Shown: one piece after another, positions 1 to 5,719 of the stretch
How the letters are laid out: each line of letters opens with the position of its first letter
Numbering within the stretch: the stretch's first letter is position 1
From: an uncultured Prevotella sp.
GTDB taxonomy: Bacteria > Bacteroidota > Bacteroidia > Bacteroidales > Bacteroidaceae
Length of the DNA: 5,790 nt
Assembly (NCBI GenBank): GCA_900548745.1
Contig: URLQ01000165.1
Span: 1-5,790 of the forward strand
Direction: 5' to 3'
The notes under the pieces: generated by a model
The model's database searches: none
The model's input: only the letters and a program-made list of their open reading frames with translations
Told to the model about the DNA's origin: nothing
Program-made: the position numbers and the translations under genes

Positions 1-792
1 ACCGCCCCTACCTACAAAGATGCCGAGAACATCATTCGCAACGGCAACGACCACGAATACATACAATACAACTCGTTGGAGGAATTGCTCGACGGGATGA
101 AAGAAAAGGAGGAAAACGACGGAATGCAAAACGACAGCATGAATACCTATGACGATTTCTTCTGGGACGACAACGACGATTATTTCTGGGACGACATTTT
201 CATTACAAATCAGAAGAACGTGGACATGTTCACGCTAAATGTCACGCTCAACAACGCCCCACTGGAGATAATGCGACAGATAGAGGTACCGTCGAACATC
301 AGACTTGATGCGCTTGCCGAGATTCTCACCATAGCAATGGGATGGGAGGGAAGCCACCTGAACCAGTTCAAGGCTAACGGCAAGTTCTACGAGGAAACCA
401 ACTATGAGGAAGACGCATTCAACAAGAAGTGCGGTTTGAAAAAGTTCGGACAACACGAATACTCCCTGAGAGACCTACTCAACCGCAAGGGCAATAAAAT
501 ATTGTGGGAGTATGACTTCGGCGACAGCTGGGAGCACTCGATAACCCTTGAGAGTCGCCGGAAGATGCCTGCCTACGAGGAATACGCAGTAAAGCTTTTG
601 AAGGGCAAGAATGCCTGTCCACCGGAAGACGTAGGCGGTGTCATTGGCTACAAACATCTCCTTGAAGTACTCGACAACCCAAAATCACCCGAATACATGA
701 TGATGAAGGACTGGGTGTCGCCAAACTTCAACCCCAAGAAGTTCAGCAAAGCAAAAACACAGCACTTGATCGACGACTATCTCTACGAGTAA
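1..792 (+). CDS. pRiA4b ORF-3-like (IS1096 TnpR-like) protein, 5' end outside the window
   Basis: The frame is open from base 1 to the TAA at 790-792, giving 263 visible codons. The gene therefore starts left of the window, and the TTG at 76 should not be taken as its start. The C-terminal two thirds (from about nt 229) fits the plasmid pRiA4b ORF-3-like family: a beta strand followed by a helix ending in GWEGSHLNQF, then YDFGDSWEHS (nt 511-540), ACPPEDVGG (nt 613-639) with a following GY, and a late W-S-P-x-F-N-P-x-F-S segment (about nt 712-747). The molecular function of this family is not established. It often appears near mobile DNA or as a chromosomal orphan and is not itself a transposase. 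Before the domain lies an acidic, aromatic linker (about nt 79-210) rich in D, E, F and W, with an internal repeat. No mobile-element ends are visible nearby. Family assignment is confident; any role is unknown. Confidence 0.85.
   Translation, partial: TAPTYKDAENIIRNGNDHEYIQYNSLEELLDGMKEKEENDGMQNDSMNTYDDFFWDDNDDYFWDDIFITNQKNVDMFTLNVTLNNAPLEIMRQIEVPSNIRLDALAEILTIAMGWEGSHLNQFKANGKFYEETNYEEDAFNKKCGLKKFGQHEYSLRDLLNRKGNKILWEYDFGDSWEHSITLESRRKMPAYEEYAVKLLKGKNACPPEDVGGVIGYKHLLEVLDNPKSPEYMMMKDWVSPNFNPKKFSKAKTQHLIDDYLYE
151..198 (+). repeat. 24-bp tandem duplication in the acidic linker
   Basis: Two adjacent in-frame 24-bp units (151-174 and 175-198) agree at 20 of 24 positions. They encode DDFFWDDN and DDYFWDDI. 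The repeat sits in the acidic linker upstream of the pRiA4b ORF-3-like domain and looks like a simple in-frame duplication. Confidence 0.75.
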
Positions 793-806
793 GAATAAGA
801 CAACAC

Positions 807-832
807 GGTGAGGGATGATTTTATCCCTCACC
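807..832 (+). terminator. Stem-loop after the pRiA4b-like gene, possible terminator
   Basis: GGTGAGGGAT (807-816) and ATCCCTCACC (823-832) form a perfect 10-bp stem with a 6-nt loop, starting 14 nt after the stop codon. The position suits transcription termination or protection of the mRNA 3' end. No clean T-tract follows directly (AATCTCTCAC), so an intrinsic terminator is plausible but not proven. Confidence 0.5.
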
Positions 833-1071
833 AATCTCTCACAATGTTATCCTTTTGTCTTACAGTAGATTACAGTCCGAGGGATGAGGGATAAAGCCAG
901 ACTTCCAATGTTTTTATATAATCTGCCAACTTCCAGCTCTTTTTCTATAAAAACGACTCATCCGACAATTCGAGTGATAATATATATAGGACAATAGTAC
1001 TGATGCCCAAGCTATATGATCCGCAGAAGACAAGGAGACAAAGGATATATCAAAAAAAACTGATGCAAAGT

Positions 1072-1101
1072 GTTGTAATTCACATAAAATGTGTAAGTTT
1101 G
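1072..1101 (+). promoter_or_regulatory. Bacteroidota-type promoter for the Rpn nuclease gene
   Basis: TAAGTTTG at 1094-1101 matches the Bacteroidota -7 consensus TAnnTTTG exactly. GTTG at 1072-1075 fits the -33 TTTG box at three of four bases, with an 18-nt spacer. Transcription would start near 1106-1110, leaving a leader of about 25 nt before the ATG at 1134. The match is to a known consensus; activity is inferred. Confidence 0.6.
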
Positions 1102-1133
1102 CATATGTATTTAACTGAAAATGCCCAACGCTT

Positions 1134-2129
1134 ATGATACTACATGTTGCCAACCCGATCTACGACTCCGTGTTCAAATACATAATGGCGGACGAACGCA
1201 TATCAAAAACCATCCTATCGGCACTGCTGAAGAAGGAAGTGGTGAAGGTGGAGATGCGACCGCACGAGTATGTCAACACCACACGCGACACACTTTCCAT
1301 GTTCCGCATTGACTTTGCTGCCACCGTAAGGGAGAAGGACGCTGAGAGCAACGAGTTCAAAGACCGCGTCATACTAATAGAACTGCAGAAGACATGGCTC
1401 GACACGGAGACACTGCGCTTCCGCCAGTATCTTGGTGCGCAGTACAGCAACAAGCTGAACATACGCAGCGACTCGCCCAAAGGTTTCGCCTACCCTATGG
1501 TGGCGGTCTATCTGCTCGGGCATCGTGTGGGCGACATTAAGGAGCCTGTGGTATACGTAAACCACGATGTATACGACTACAACGGAAAGGTGGTCAAGGA
1601 CGGAAAGGAGGAGCCGTTCGTGGAGAGTCTTACACACAACAGCATAATCGTGCAGATACCGAGACTGAAGGGGCGCGTGAACAACCGCCTTGAAAAGGTG
1701 CTCAGCGTATTCGACCAGTCGAGGAAAGATGCGGAGGACAAACAGGTGCTCAACATCGACGAGAACAAATATGAGGATGATGCCGACATGATGTATATGC
1801 TCCACCGTCTTACTGCCGCTGCCGCCGACTCCGAAATGCGTCAGGACATGAACGTGGAGGACGAATATTACAAGGCGATAGAAGACCGTGACACGGCAAT
1901 AATGAAACGCGAAAAAGAACTGAAGCAGAAAGACGAACAGCTGCAACAGAAGAGCGAACAGCTACAACAGCGTGACGAACAGCTACAACAGCGTGACGAA
2001 CAGCTGCAACAGAAGAGCGAACAGCTAAAGAATGTAGTGAAGTTACTCTATTCCAATGGAATGGACACTCTACAAATTGCCAAGACGACAGGTATCAGCA
2101 ATGATGAAGTGACAGCAATGCTGGAATAA
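1134..2129 (+). CDS. Rpn family PD-(D/E)XK nuclease (PDDEXK_2, 'transposase-like') with heptad-repeat tail
   Basis: This 331-residue protein opens with NPIYDSVFKYIM (7-18), the D-x-x-F-K signature of the Rpn/PDDEXK_2 family. Candidate catalytic residues are D60 in RIDF and E83/Q85 in LIELQ, the E-x-Q form of the PD-(D/E)XK core that is common in this family. Characterised relatives such as E. coli RpnA are DNA endonucleases that promote RecA-independent recombination, and some Rpn proteins act in phage defence. The 'transposase' label in databases is historical; no inverted terminal repeats flank this gene. Residues 245-298 form a charged coiled coil with five 7-residue repeats, followed by a short HTH-like module (about 300-331, SNGMDTLQIAKTTGISNDEV). 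ATG 1134 is the first ATG in frame after an upstream stop at 1116-1118 and lies just downstream of a good promoter. No Shine-Dalgarno is visible. The gene stands alone and faces the next gene convergently. Confidence 0.88.
   Translation: MILHVANPIYDSVFKYIMADERISKTILSALLKKEVVKVEMRPHEYVNTTRDTLSMFRIDFAATVREKDAESNEFKDRVILIELQKTWLDTETLRFRQYLGAQYSNKLNIRSDSPKGFAYPMVAVYLLGHRVGDIKEPVVYVNHDVYDYNGKVVKDGKEEPFVESLTHNSIIVQIPRLKGRVNNRLEKVLSVFDQSRKDAEDKQVLNIDENKYEDDADMMYMLHRLTAAAADSEMRQDMNVEDEYYKAIEDRDTAIMKREKELKQKDEQLQQKSEQLQQRDEQLQQRDEQLQQKSEQLKNVVKLLYSNGMDTLQIAKTTGISNDEVTAMLE
1923..2027 (+). repeat. Five tandem 21-bp units encoding coiled-coil heptads
   Basis: Five consecutive in-frame 21-bp units encode KQKDEQL, QQKSEQL, QQRDEQL, QQRDEQL and QQKSEQL (residues 264-298). 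Units 2 and 5 are identical in DNA, and units 3 and 4 differ only at the last base. The leucine at the end of each heptad and the polar, charged remainder fit a two-stranded coiled coil. Near-identity at the DNA level points to recent expansion and possible copy-number variation between strains. Confidence 0.9.
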
Positions 2130-2148
2130 GCAAAAAAAATATATTTAT

Positions 2149-2221
2149 ATTAACGCCAATGTGGAAAATGAAAGACAACGAGCAAACTATGTTGTTTTTC
2201 ATTTTCCACATTGGCGTTAAT
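2149..2221. terminator. Long hairpin between convergent genes, likely bidirectional terminator
   Basis: Arms 2149-2179 and 2191-2221 pair over 31 bp around an 11-nt loop (2180-2190). One position is a G-T (G-U in RNA) pair and the rest are Watson-Crick. The hairpin fills almost the whole gap between the nuclease stop (2129) and the stop of the opposing gene (2225). For minus-strand transcripts a run of eight T follows about 10 nt after the stem (plus-strand A run at 2132-2139); the plus-strand side is less T-rich. Place and shape fit a shared terminator, but the stem is longer than a typical intrinsic terminator, so a small palindromic element is an alternative. Confidence 0.65.
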
Positions 2222-2224
2222 CAT

Positions 2225-3358
2225 TTATACTTCAGCCAGCACTTCCGCTACATGATTACGCTTCGGGCCATCCTTTCCTCTTTTCAGGAAGAGCAGAAGG
2301 CGAACGGTGTCGCCAACAGAAAGGGAGCAGCGCAAAGCGTCGTCGCTGACGTTAACAAGCGAGGCGAAACCTTCTTCTGTAACGATGCCTTCTGGAGTCG
2401 CCGCTATTGGAGAAGTAATACGATAGCGGAAATAACCGTCAGCTTTGTTCACGTAACTGACATTTGCCGTATACATGCCAAAGGTTTCAAGCCCCGCATC
2501 ATGCGGCATGACTTTTATCACAGCAGCACTCTTGAACCTGTCTTCAGCCGGTATGATCGGAGCAAACATCACGAAGTCGCCTGTCTTCAGCATCATCCGA
2601 GGTTTCTCTGCCACGAAATGTCTTGATAAAGGATCATATACATGATAATGTCCGTGTCCTTCGTCCACGCCTTCCACATAACCAACGATTGTAGGGAAGA
2701 CATCTCCCAACGTCCTCTTCGACACCACAATCTCTTCAGCCCGATAGTTCCCCTGCTGCGATTTTCTGAGTGACACATCATACAGTCTGCCCTGTATCTC
2801 CCACGGCTTGCATGGAAACAGATGGCTGTCTGCCGTGAGTTCCATACCGTCAGCCGCTACGAGCTTGGCGAAATAGCGACGTTTGCCACCCACCGCCGTC
2901 TCGAACACCTTCACGGCATACATCGTCTTCACACCGTCAATCTCCCCAGCCCCATTCTCCTGATGATGAAGCATATACGACTGCAGCTGCCGGTCTACAC
3001 GCTCCTTTAGAGCAAGAAACATCTTACCGTCCTTCCCCTTCTGCTTCTGCATATCCTCACTGCGCAGATTCTTGTCGTAGCCCCATAGCTGGAGAAACTG
3101 CGGCAGACGGAAATCCTGATACTCCGCACTCACCTTCACAGCAATTCCAAGCATACAGGAATGTATGAGCGACGGCCTCTCCACCGGCAGTTTCATATAT
3201 GTAGCAAGCAGAGTGCGTGCCTGCTGCGAACCCATAGTCTTGTAGTTATTCTGCATATATCGGAATATGTTCCATGCCGTATCGGTAGGATGCGCAGCGG
3301 CAGTCTCGAGCGAGGCGATAAGGTCGTCCCAGGAGATAATTGTCTGTGAGTCGTTCAT
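2225..3358 (-). CDS. Uncharacterised 377-residue protein with OB/cold-shock-like C-terminal part
   Basis: I do not recognise this protein as a named family. Residues 1-130 are predicted mainly helical (IISWDDLIASLETA, TAWNIFRYMQNN, QARTLLATYMKLP, LPQFLQLWGYDKNL) and end in a basic stretch around KQKGKDGK and RVDRQLQSYMLHH. From about 145 onward the sequence looks beta-rich. Residues 224-282 (VGYVEGVDEGHGHYHVYD, TGDFVMFAPI) and 297-372 (GYFRYRIT, VGDTVRLLLFLKRGKDGP) resemble tandem OB or cold-shock-like barrels; the G-D-x-V and K-R-G-K-x-G-P patterns suggest nucleic-acid binding, but this is inference. No signal peptide or membrane segment is seen, so it is probably cytoplasmic. I chose the ATG at 3358 (MNDSQT) over an in-frame ATG at 3418, whose 20 extra residues look like translated AT-rich leader. 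The choice is uncertain because the predicted promoter lies upstream of both. The gene is monocistronic and converges on the nuclease gene. Confidence 0.72.
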   Translation of the reverse strand: MNDSQTIISWDDLIASLETAAAHPTDTAWNIFRYMQNNYKTMGSQQARTLLATYMKLPVERPSLIHSCMLGIAVKVSAEYQDFRLPQFLQLWGYDKNLRSEDMQKQKGKDGKMFLALKERVDRQLQSYMLHHQENGAGEIDGVKTMYAVKVFETAVGGKRRYFAKLVAADGMELTADSHLFPCKPWEIQGRLYDVSLRKSQQGNYRAEEIVVSKRTLGDVFPTIVGYVEGVDEGHGHYHVYDPLSRHFVAEKPRMMLKTGDFVMFAPIIPAEDRFKSAAVIKVMPHDAGLETFGMYTANVSYVNKADGYFRYRITSPIAATPEGIVTEEGFASLVNVSDDALRCSLSVGDTVRLLLFLKRGKDGPKRNHVAEVLAEV

Positions 3359-3434
3359 AACATTATCATTCAATTGGTTTATATAATATTTCCTTAATTT
3401 ATACGATATCAGATACAAATCGCATAAACAAAAG

Positions 3435-3466
3435 CAAAGTTATATAAAATTTCGCCAGCAAGCAAC
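3435..3466 (-). promoter_or_regulatory. Bacteroidota-type promoter for the 377-residue protein gene
   Basis: Read on the minus strand, TAACTTTG at 3442-3435 matches the -7 consensus TAnnTTTG exactly. GTTG at 3466-3463 is a three-of-four match to the -33 box, with a 20-nt spacer. Transcription would begin near 3430, giving a leader of about 70 nt to the ATG at 3358, or about 12 nt to the one at 3418. Confidence 0.6.
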
Positions 3467-3528
3467 TCTATTTGTTTTTATATCAAATAAAAGTGGAAGA
3501 TTTGGATTGCCCGTCTCTATATTTTAGT

Positions 3529-5169
3529 TTATTTCGTAGAGATTAACATCACTCCCTGCTTGCCCTCGGCATTGTATTTCTTCATCGTCTCGGCATCCTT
3601 CTTCACGTCAACCTTCTCTATGTCAGAAGGTTTGATGCCGTTGAGAGCCTCCACCACTTTGCCATTCACCACAAGCACGAAGTCTTCGCTTGAAAACATC
3701 TCCACCTTTCGAGAAACCACCTTACCTTCAGGCTGTTTGCCGCCGTTGTCGTTCATATCGATGGTTCTTACAGACTTTATCTTCTTGTCGCTGTCGGTAG
3801 TACTGAATGTTATAGGAAGAGTGTATTTCACGCTTACCGCCTTGCCGTTCTGCATTCCGGGAATCCACTTCGGCATACCGTTTATTACACGCAGCGCCTC
3901 GTTGTCGAAAGCCTCGCCCTGGCTCCTAACAATCTTTGCATCGGTAATGCTTCCGTCCTTTTCCACAGTAAACGTAGTCACGACGCGCACCTTGACATCC
4001 TCATTCTCCTTCGACTTAGGGAATTTTATGTTCTTTGAAAGATATTCAAACAATGCGACATGTCCACCCGGGAACTGAGGAAACGTCTCCGGAATACACG
4101 GAAATTCCTTGCCAGACTTCGTTTCTGCCGTATCCTTTGCCATCGCCATGGAAGAAACCTCCTCCAAGGCCTTGTCTTCCTGCACCTTTACAGCTGCGAC
4201 ACGTGCAGTCTCGCCCACAGCCCTGACTACAGGATTGTCGCTTACCGAGGAGAAAGCCTCGCTCTCCTGCTCCACCTTCTCACTCAGGTTCTCCACCTTC
4301 TGACTTGCAAACGCAGCTACGGTCATTGCCGCAAGCGGCAGTACAAAGGCAATCTTTGCCTTCTGCACAGGATTAGTTCTCTTGATTTTCATCATAGTTA
4401 TTCGTTTTTTTAGTGAATTATGATTCAGGTTGTTTGCCATCGAGAACAGACGTTCGCCGACAGCCTTTCTTATCAGCAGCATCTGATAATGGGTGGCATC
4501 CACTCCGGCAGACAGTACCGCCTCGTCGGCTTCATACTCATGCACCGTCTGCAGCTCCCTCTTCAGCAGCCATGCTGCAGGGTTGTACCACTGGAACACT
4601 ATCATCATATTACACACCGCCACATCCATCGAGTGGCATCTGCGTATGTGCGCCATCTCGTGGAGCACTATCTCGCGACGGTTCTCCTGCCAGTCCTTCT
4701 CGCTCATTATAATGTAGCGGAACCAACTGAACGGGGATATGTCGCCCTGCATAGTATATATCCGTATGCCATTACGCACCTCCACGCATCTCGCCCTTCT
4801 AATGAGCCGCAGCAGACTGCCCACAGAGAGCAGTGCCTTACCTACAAACAGCACCACACCGAGCACATACGTTGCAAGCAACACCTGTGTGAGGGTCATT
4901 CCCTCCCCCACTCCATTACCACCGCCATCTACGACAGTCTGCGCCACCAGTCCTTCGAGTGCCACCGTTCCCCGGTTTATCCCCGTCTCGCTGTCGAGCG
5001 ACAGATGCACAAACGGCAACACGAGCGAGAGCAGCATCATGGAGAGTATAGCAAAGCGGTTGAACGTATGGAACGTGTCCCGGCTCATCAGCAGCTTGTG
5101 GAAGAGATAGAACAGTGCCAGACATACCGCCACCTTCACGGAGTATATAAAAAACATTCCCAACATCAT
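3529..5169 (-). CDS. M56 family (BlaR1/MecR1-type) membrane zinc peptidase with TonB C-terminal and plug-like domains
   Basis: This 546-residue protein is probably the sensor-protease partner of the adjacent BlaI-like repressor. Predicted membrane segments are at about 4-28, 36-56, 92-115 and 270-288. Between the third and fourth lies the cytosolic zinc-peptidase core: HEMAH (170-174) gives the two His ligands and the catalytic Glu, and E211 in EYEAD (E-x-x-A-D) is the likely third ligand. After the fourth segment a low-complexity linker (290-355) leads to a periplasmic TonB C-terminal domain (about 357-456; FPQFPGGHVALFEYL, VEKDGSI, MPKWIPGMQNGK). A final segment (about 494-546; LVVNGKVVEALNGIKPSDIE, KQGVMLISTK) resembles a TonB-receptor plug. 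The penicillin-binding sensor of true BlaR1/MecR1 is absent, so beta-lactam sensing is not supported. The start is ATG 5169 or the adjacent ATG 5166, both after a purine-rich AAAGAGAAAAGAG. It lies 51 nt behind the repressor gene, apparently in the same transcript. Confidence 0.88.
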   Translation of the reverse strand: MMLGMFFIYSVKVAVCLALFYLFHKLLMSRDTFHTFNRFAILSMMLLSLVLPFVHLSLDSETGINRGTVALEGLVAQTVVDGGGNGVGEGMTLTQVLLATYVLGVVLFVGKALLSVGSLLRLIRRARCVEVRNGIRIYTMQGDISPFSWFRYIIMSEKDWQENRREIVLHEMAHIRRCHSMDVAVCNMMIVFQWYNPAAWLLKRELQTVHEYEADEAVLSAGVDATHYQMLLIRKAVGERLFSMANNLNHNSLKKRITMMKIKRTNPVQKAKIAFVLPLAAMTVAAFASQKVENLSEKVEQESEAFSSVSDNPVVRAVGETARVAAVKVQEDKALEEVSSMAMAKDTAETKSGKEFPCIPETFPQFPGGHVALFEYLSKNIKFPKSKENEDVKVRVVTTFTVEKDGSITDAKIVRSQGEAFDNEALRVINGMPKWIPGMQNGKAVSVKYTLPITFSTTDSDKKIKSVRTIDMNDNGGKQPEGKVVSRKVEMFSSEDFVLVVNGKVVEALNGIKPSDIEKVDVKKDAETMKKYNAEGKQGVMLISTK

Positions 5170-5220
5170 CTCTTTTCTCTTTTACACATTAATATTTCTG
5201 CCTTTATGCAGGAAGCCCTC

Positions 5221-5592
5221 CTACAGGTCTTTCTTCTCCTCGTCGAGCGATGCTATCAGCTCCTTCAGCTCATCCACTGTTATCTTCTCCTCCCGGACGA
5301 GCGCACTTACCGCACTCTTGTATGAGCAACCGAAGAGCTTGTCGATAACGCTGCTGAGCGTGCGCCCCTTATACTGCTCCCTGCTTATCTTGGCAAAATA
5401 CAGGAAGCAGCGTTCCGTCAAAGCCCTGTGACCCAAGAAGCCCTTGTCTTCAAGAATATGCACAAGCGTAGAGAGCGTGTTCACGTGCGGCTTCGGTTCG
5501 GCATAACACTCGCGCAACTCCCTTATCTGCATGTCGCCACGTTCCCAATAGTGGTTCATTATCTCCTCTTCCTTGTTCGTCAGTGTATTCAT
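5221..5592 (-). CDS. BlaI/MecI/CopY family winged-helix transcriptional repressor
   Basis: This is a small cytosolic DNA-binding repressor, 123 residues from the chosen start, the usual size for BlaI/MecI. It begins MNTLTNKEEEIMNHYWERGD, the typical first helix of the family. The recognition helix region PHVNTLSTLVHILEDKGFL (35-53) corresponds to the family's N-T-x-x-T-x-x-x-x-L-x-x-K-G pattern, followed by a wing (GHRALTERCFLYF) and a helical C-terminal dimerisation part (about 73-118). In known systems the repressor dimer is cleaved after the M56 partner is activated. Here the partner gene follows directly, so autorepression and derepression by the protease are likely. I chose ATG 5592 because family members start just before this helix; an in-frame ATG at 5613 would add seven residues (MRLNYTK). 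Three matching dyads upstream are its probable operators. What other genes it controls cannot be seen here. Confidence 0.9.
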   Translation of the reverse strand: MNTLTNKEEEIMNHYWERGDMQIRELRECYAEPKPHVNTLSTLVHILEDKGFLGHRALTERCFLYFAKISREQYKGRTLSSVIDKLFGCSYKSAVSALVREEKITVDELKELIASLDEEKKDL

Positions 5593-5632
5593 CTTCGTAT
5601 AGTTTAAACGCATTATTTATTCATTCACGCCA

Positions 5633-5664
5633 CAAAGTAACTAAAACTATTAGTTATAAACAAG
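5633..5664 (-). promoter_or_regulatory. Likely promoter of the repressor/peptidase operon
   Basis: On the minus strand TTACTTTG (5640-5633) differs from the -7 consensus TAnnTTTG at one base, and CTTG (5664-5661) matches three of four bases of the -33 box with a 20-nt spacer. The predicted start near 5626 leaves about 35 nt to the ATG at 5592. The first dyad operator lies between and over these boxes. Confidence 0.5.
5638..5656. promoter_or_regulatory. Dyad operator 1 (candidate BlaI-like binding site)
   Basis: TAACTAA and TTAGTTA form perfect 7-bp arms around 5 nt, 19 bp in all. The site overlaps the -7 box and fills part of the spacer of the predicted repressor promoter, where a bound repressor would block RNA polymerase. 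Confidence 0.6.
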
Positions 5665-5681
5665 AGAACTAAAGTTAATAA

Positions 5682-5698
5682 AACTAAAACGCTTAGTT
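5682..5698. promoter_or_regulatory. Dyad operator 2 (candidate BlaI-like binding site)
   Basis: AACTAA-N5-TTAGTT is a perfect 6-bp-arm dyad of the same design as the promoter-overlapping site, centred 43 bp farther upstream. A further half site, AACTAA at 5667-5672, lies between the two. Confidence 0.55.
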
Positions 5699-5702
5699 AT
5701 TC

Positions 5703-5719
5703 AACTAAATATCTTAGTT
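5703..5719. promoter_or_regulatory. Dyad operator 3 (candidate BlaI-like binding site)
   Basis: A third AACTAA-N5-TTAGTT dyad is centred 21 bp from the second, about two helical turns, so both could be occupied on the same DNA face. A loose half site (ACTAAAG, 5721-5727) follows. Beyond this, to the window end at 5790, I see no supported gene. Confidence 0.55.

Larger units (their letters stand above)
793..1133. other. 341-bp intergenic region without a supported gene
   Basis: This stretch separates two co-oriented genes. It is AT-rich and contains a 10-bp hairpin soon after the upstream stop, a downstream segment that can pair with the same arm, an 18-nt imperfect direct repeat (1003-1020 and 1121-1138), and a Bacteroidota-type promoter close to the nuclease gene. 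A minus-strand open frame at 914-1153 has no recognisable protein features and overlaps both the promoter and the nuclease start, so I do not call a gene here. I see no tRNA or other structured RNA that I can name. Confidence 0.6.

Noticed and set aside
76..792. A complete gene starting at the TTG at 76
   Set aside because: The frame stays open from base 1 with sensible protein sequence, so the gene is truncated by the window edge and the TTG is internal.
1374..1946. A 190-residue minus-strand open frame inside the nuclease gene
   Set aside because: It is antisense to a clear Rpn coding region, with a His/Val/Leu-rich translation and no recognisable domain.
1134..2129. An insertion sequence, because Rpn/PDDEXK_2 proteins are often labelled transposases
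   Set aside because: No terminal inverted repeats or target duplications bracket the gene, and the family is a nuclease group, not a DDE transposase. The long palindrome downstream has its arms only 11 nt apart and does not bracket the gene.
2159..2626. A plus-strand open frame running through the long hairpin
   Set aside because: It begins inside the palindrome and then runs antisense to the 377-residue protein gene; no protein features.
3419..3528. A terminator after the peptidase gene
   Set aside because: The gap is AT-rich but I found no convincing stem followed by a T-run; only weak, interrupted pairing around 3471-3507.
4420..5325. A 301-residue plus-strand open frame opposite the peptidase and repressor genes
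   Set aside because: It lies antisense to two well-supported genes, crosses their boundary, and its His/Arg/Gln-rich translation looks like a shadow of their codon bias.
3529..5592. A beta-lactam resistance regulatory pair (true BlaR1-BlaI)
   Set aside because: The peptidase lacks a penicillin-binding sensor domain and no beta-lactamase or PBP2a gene is in the window.
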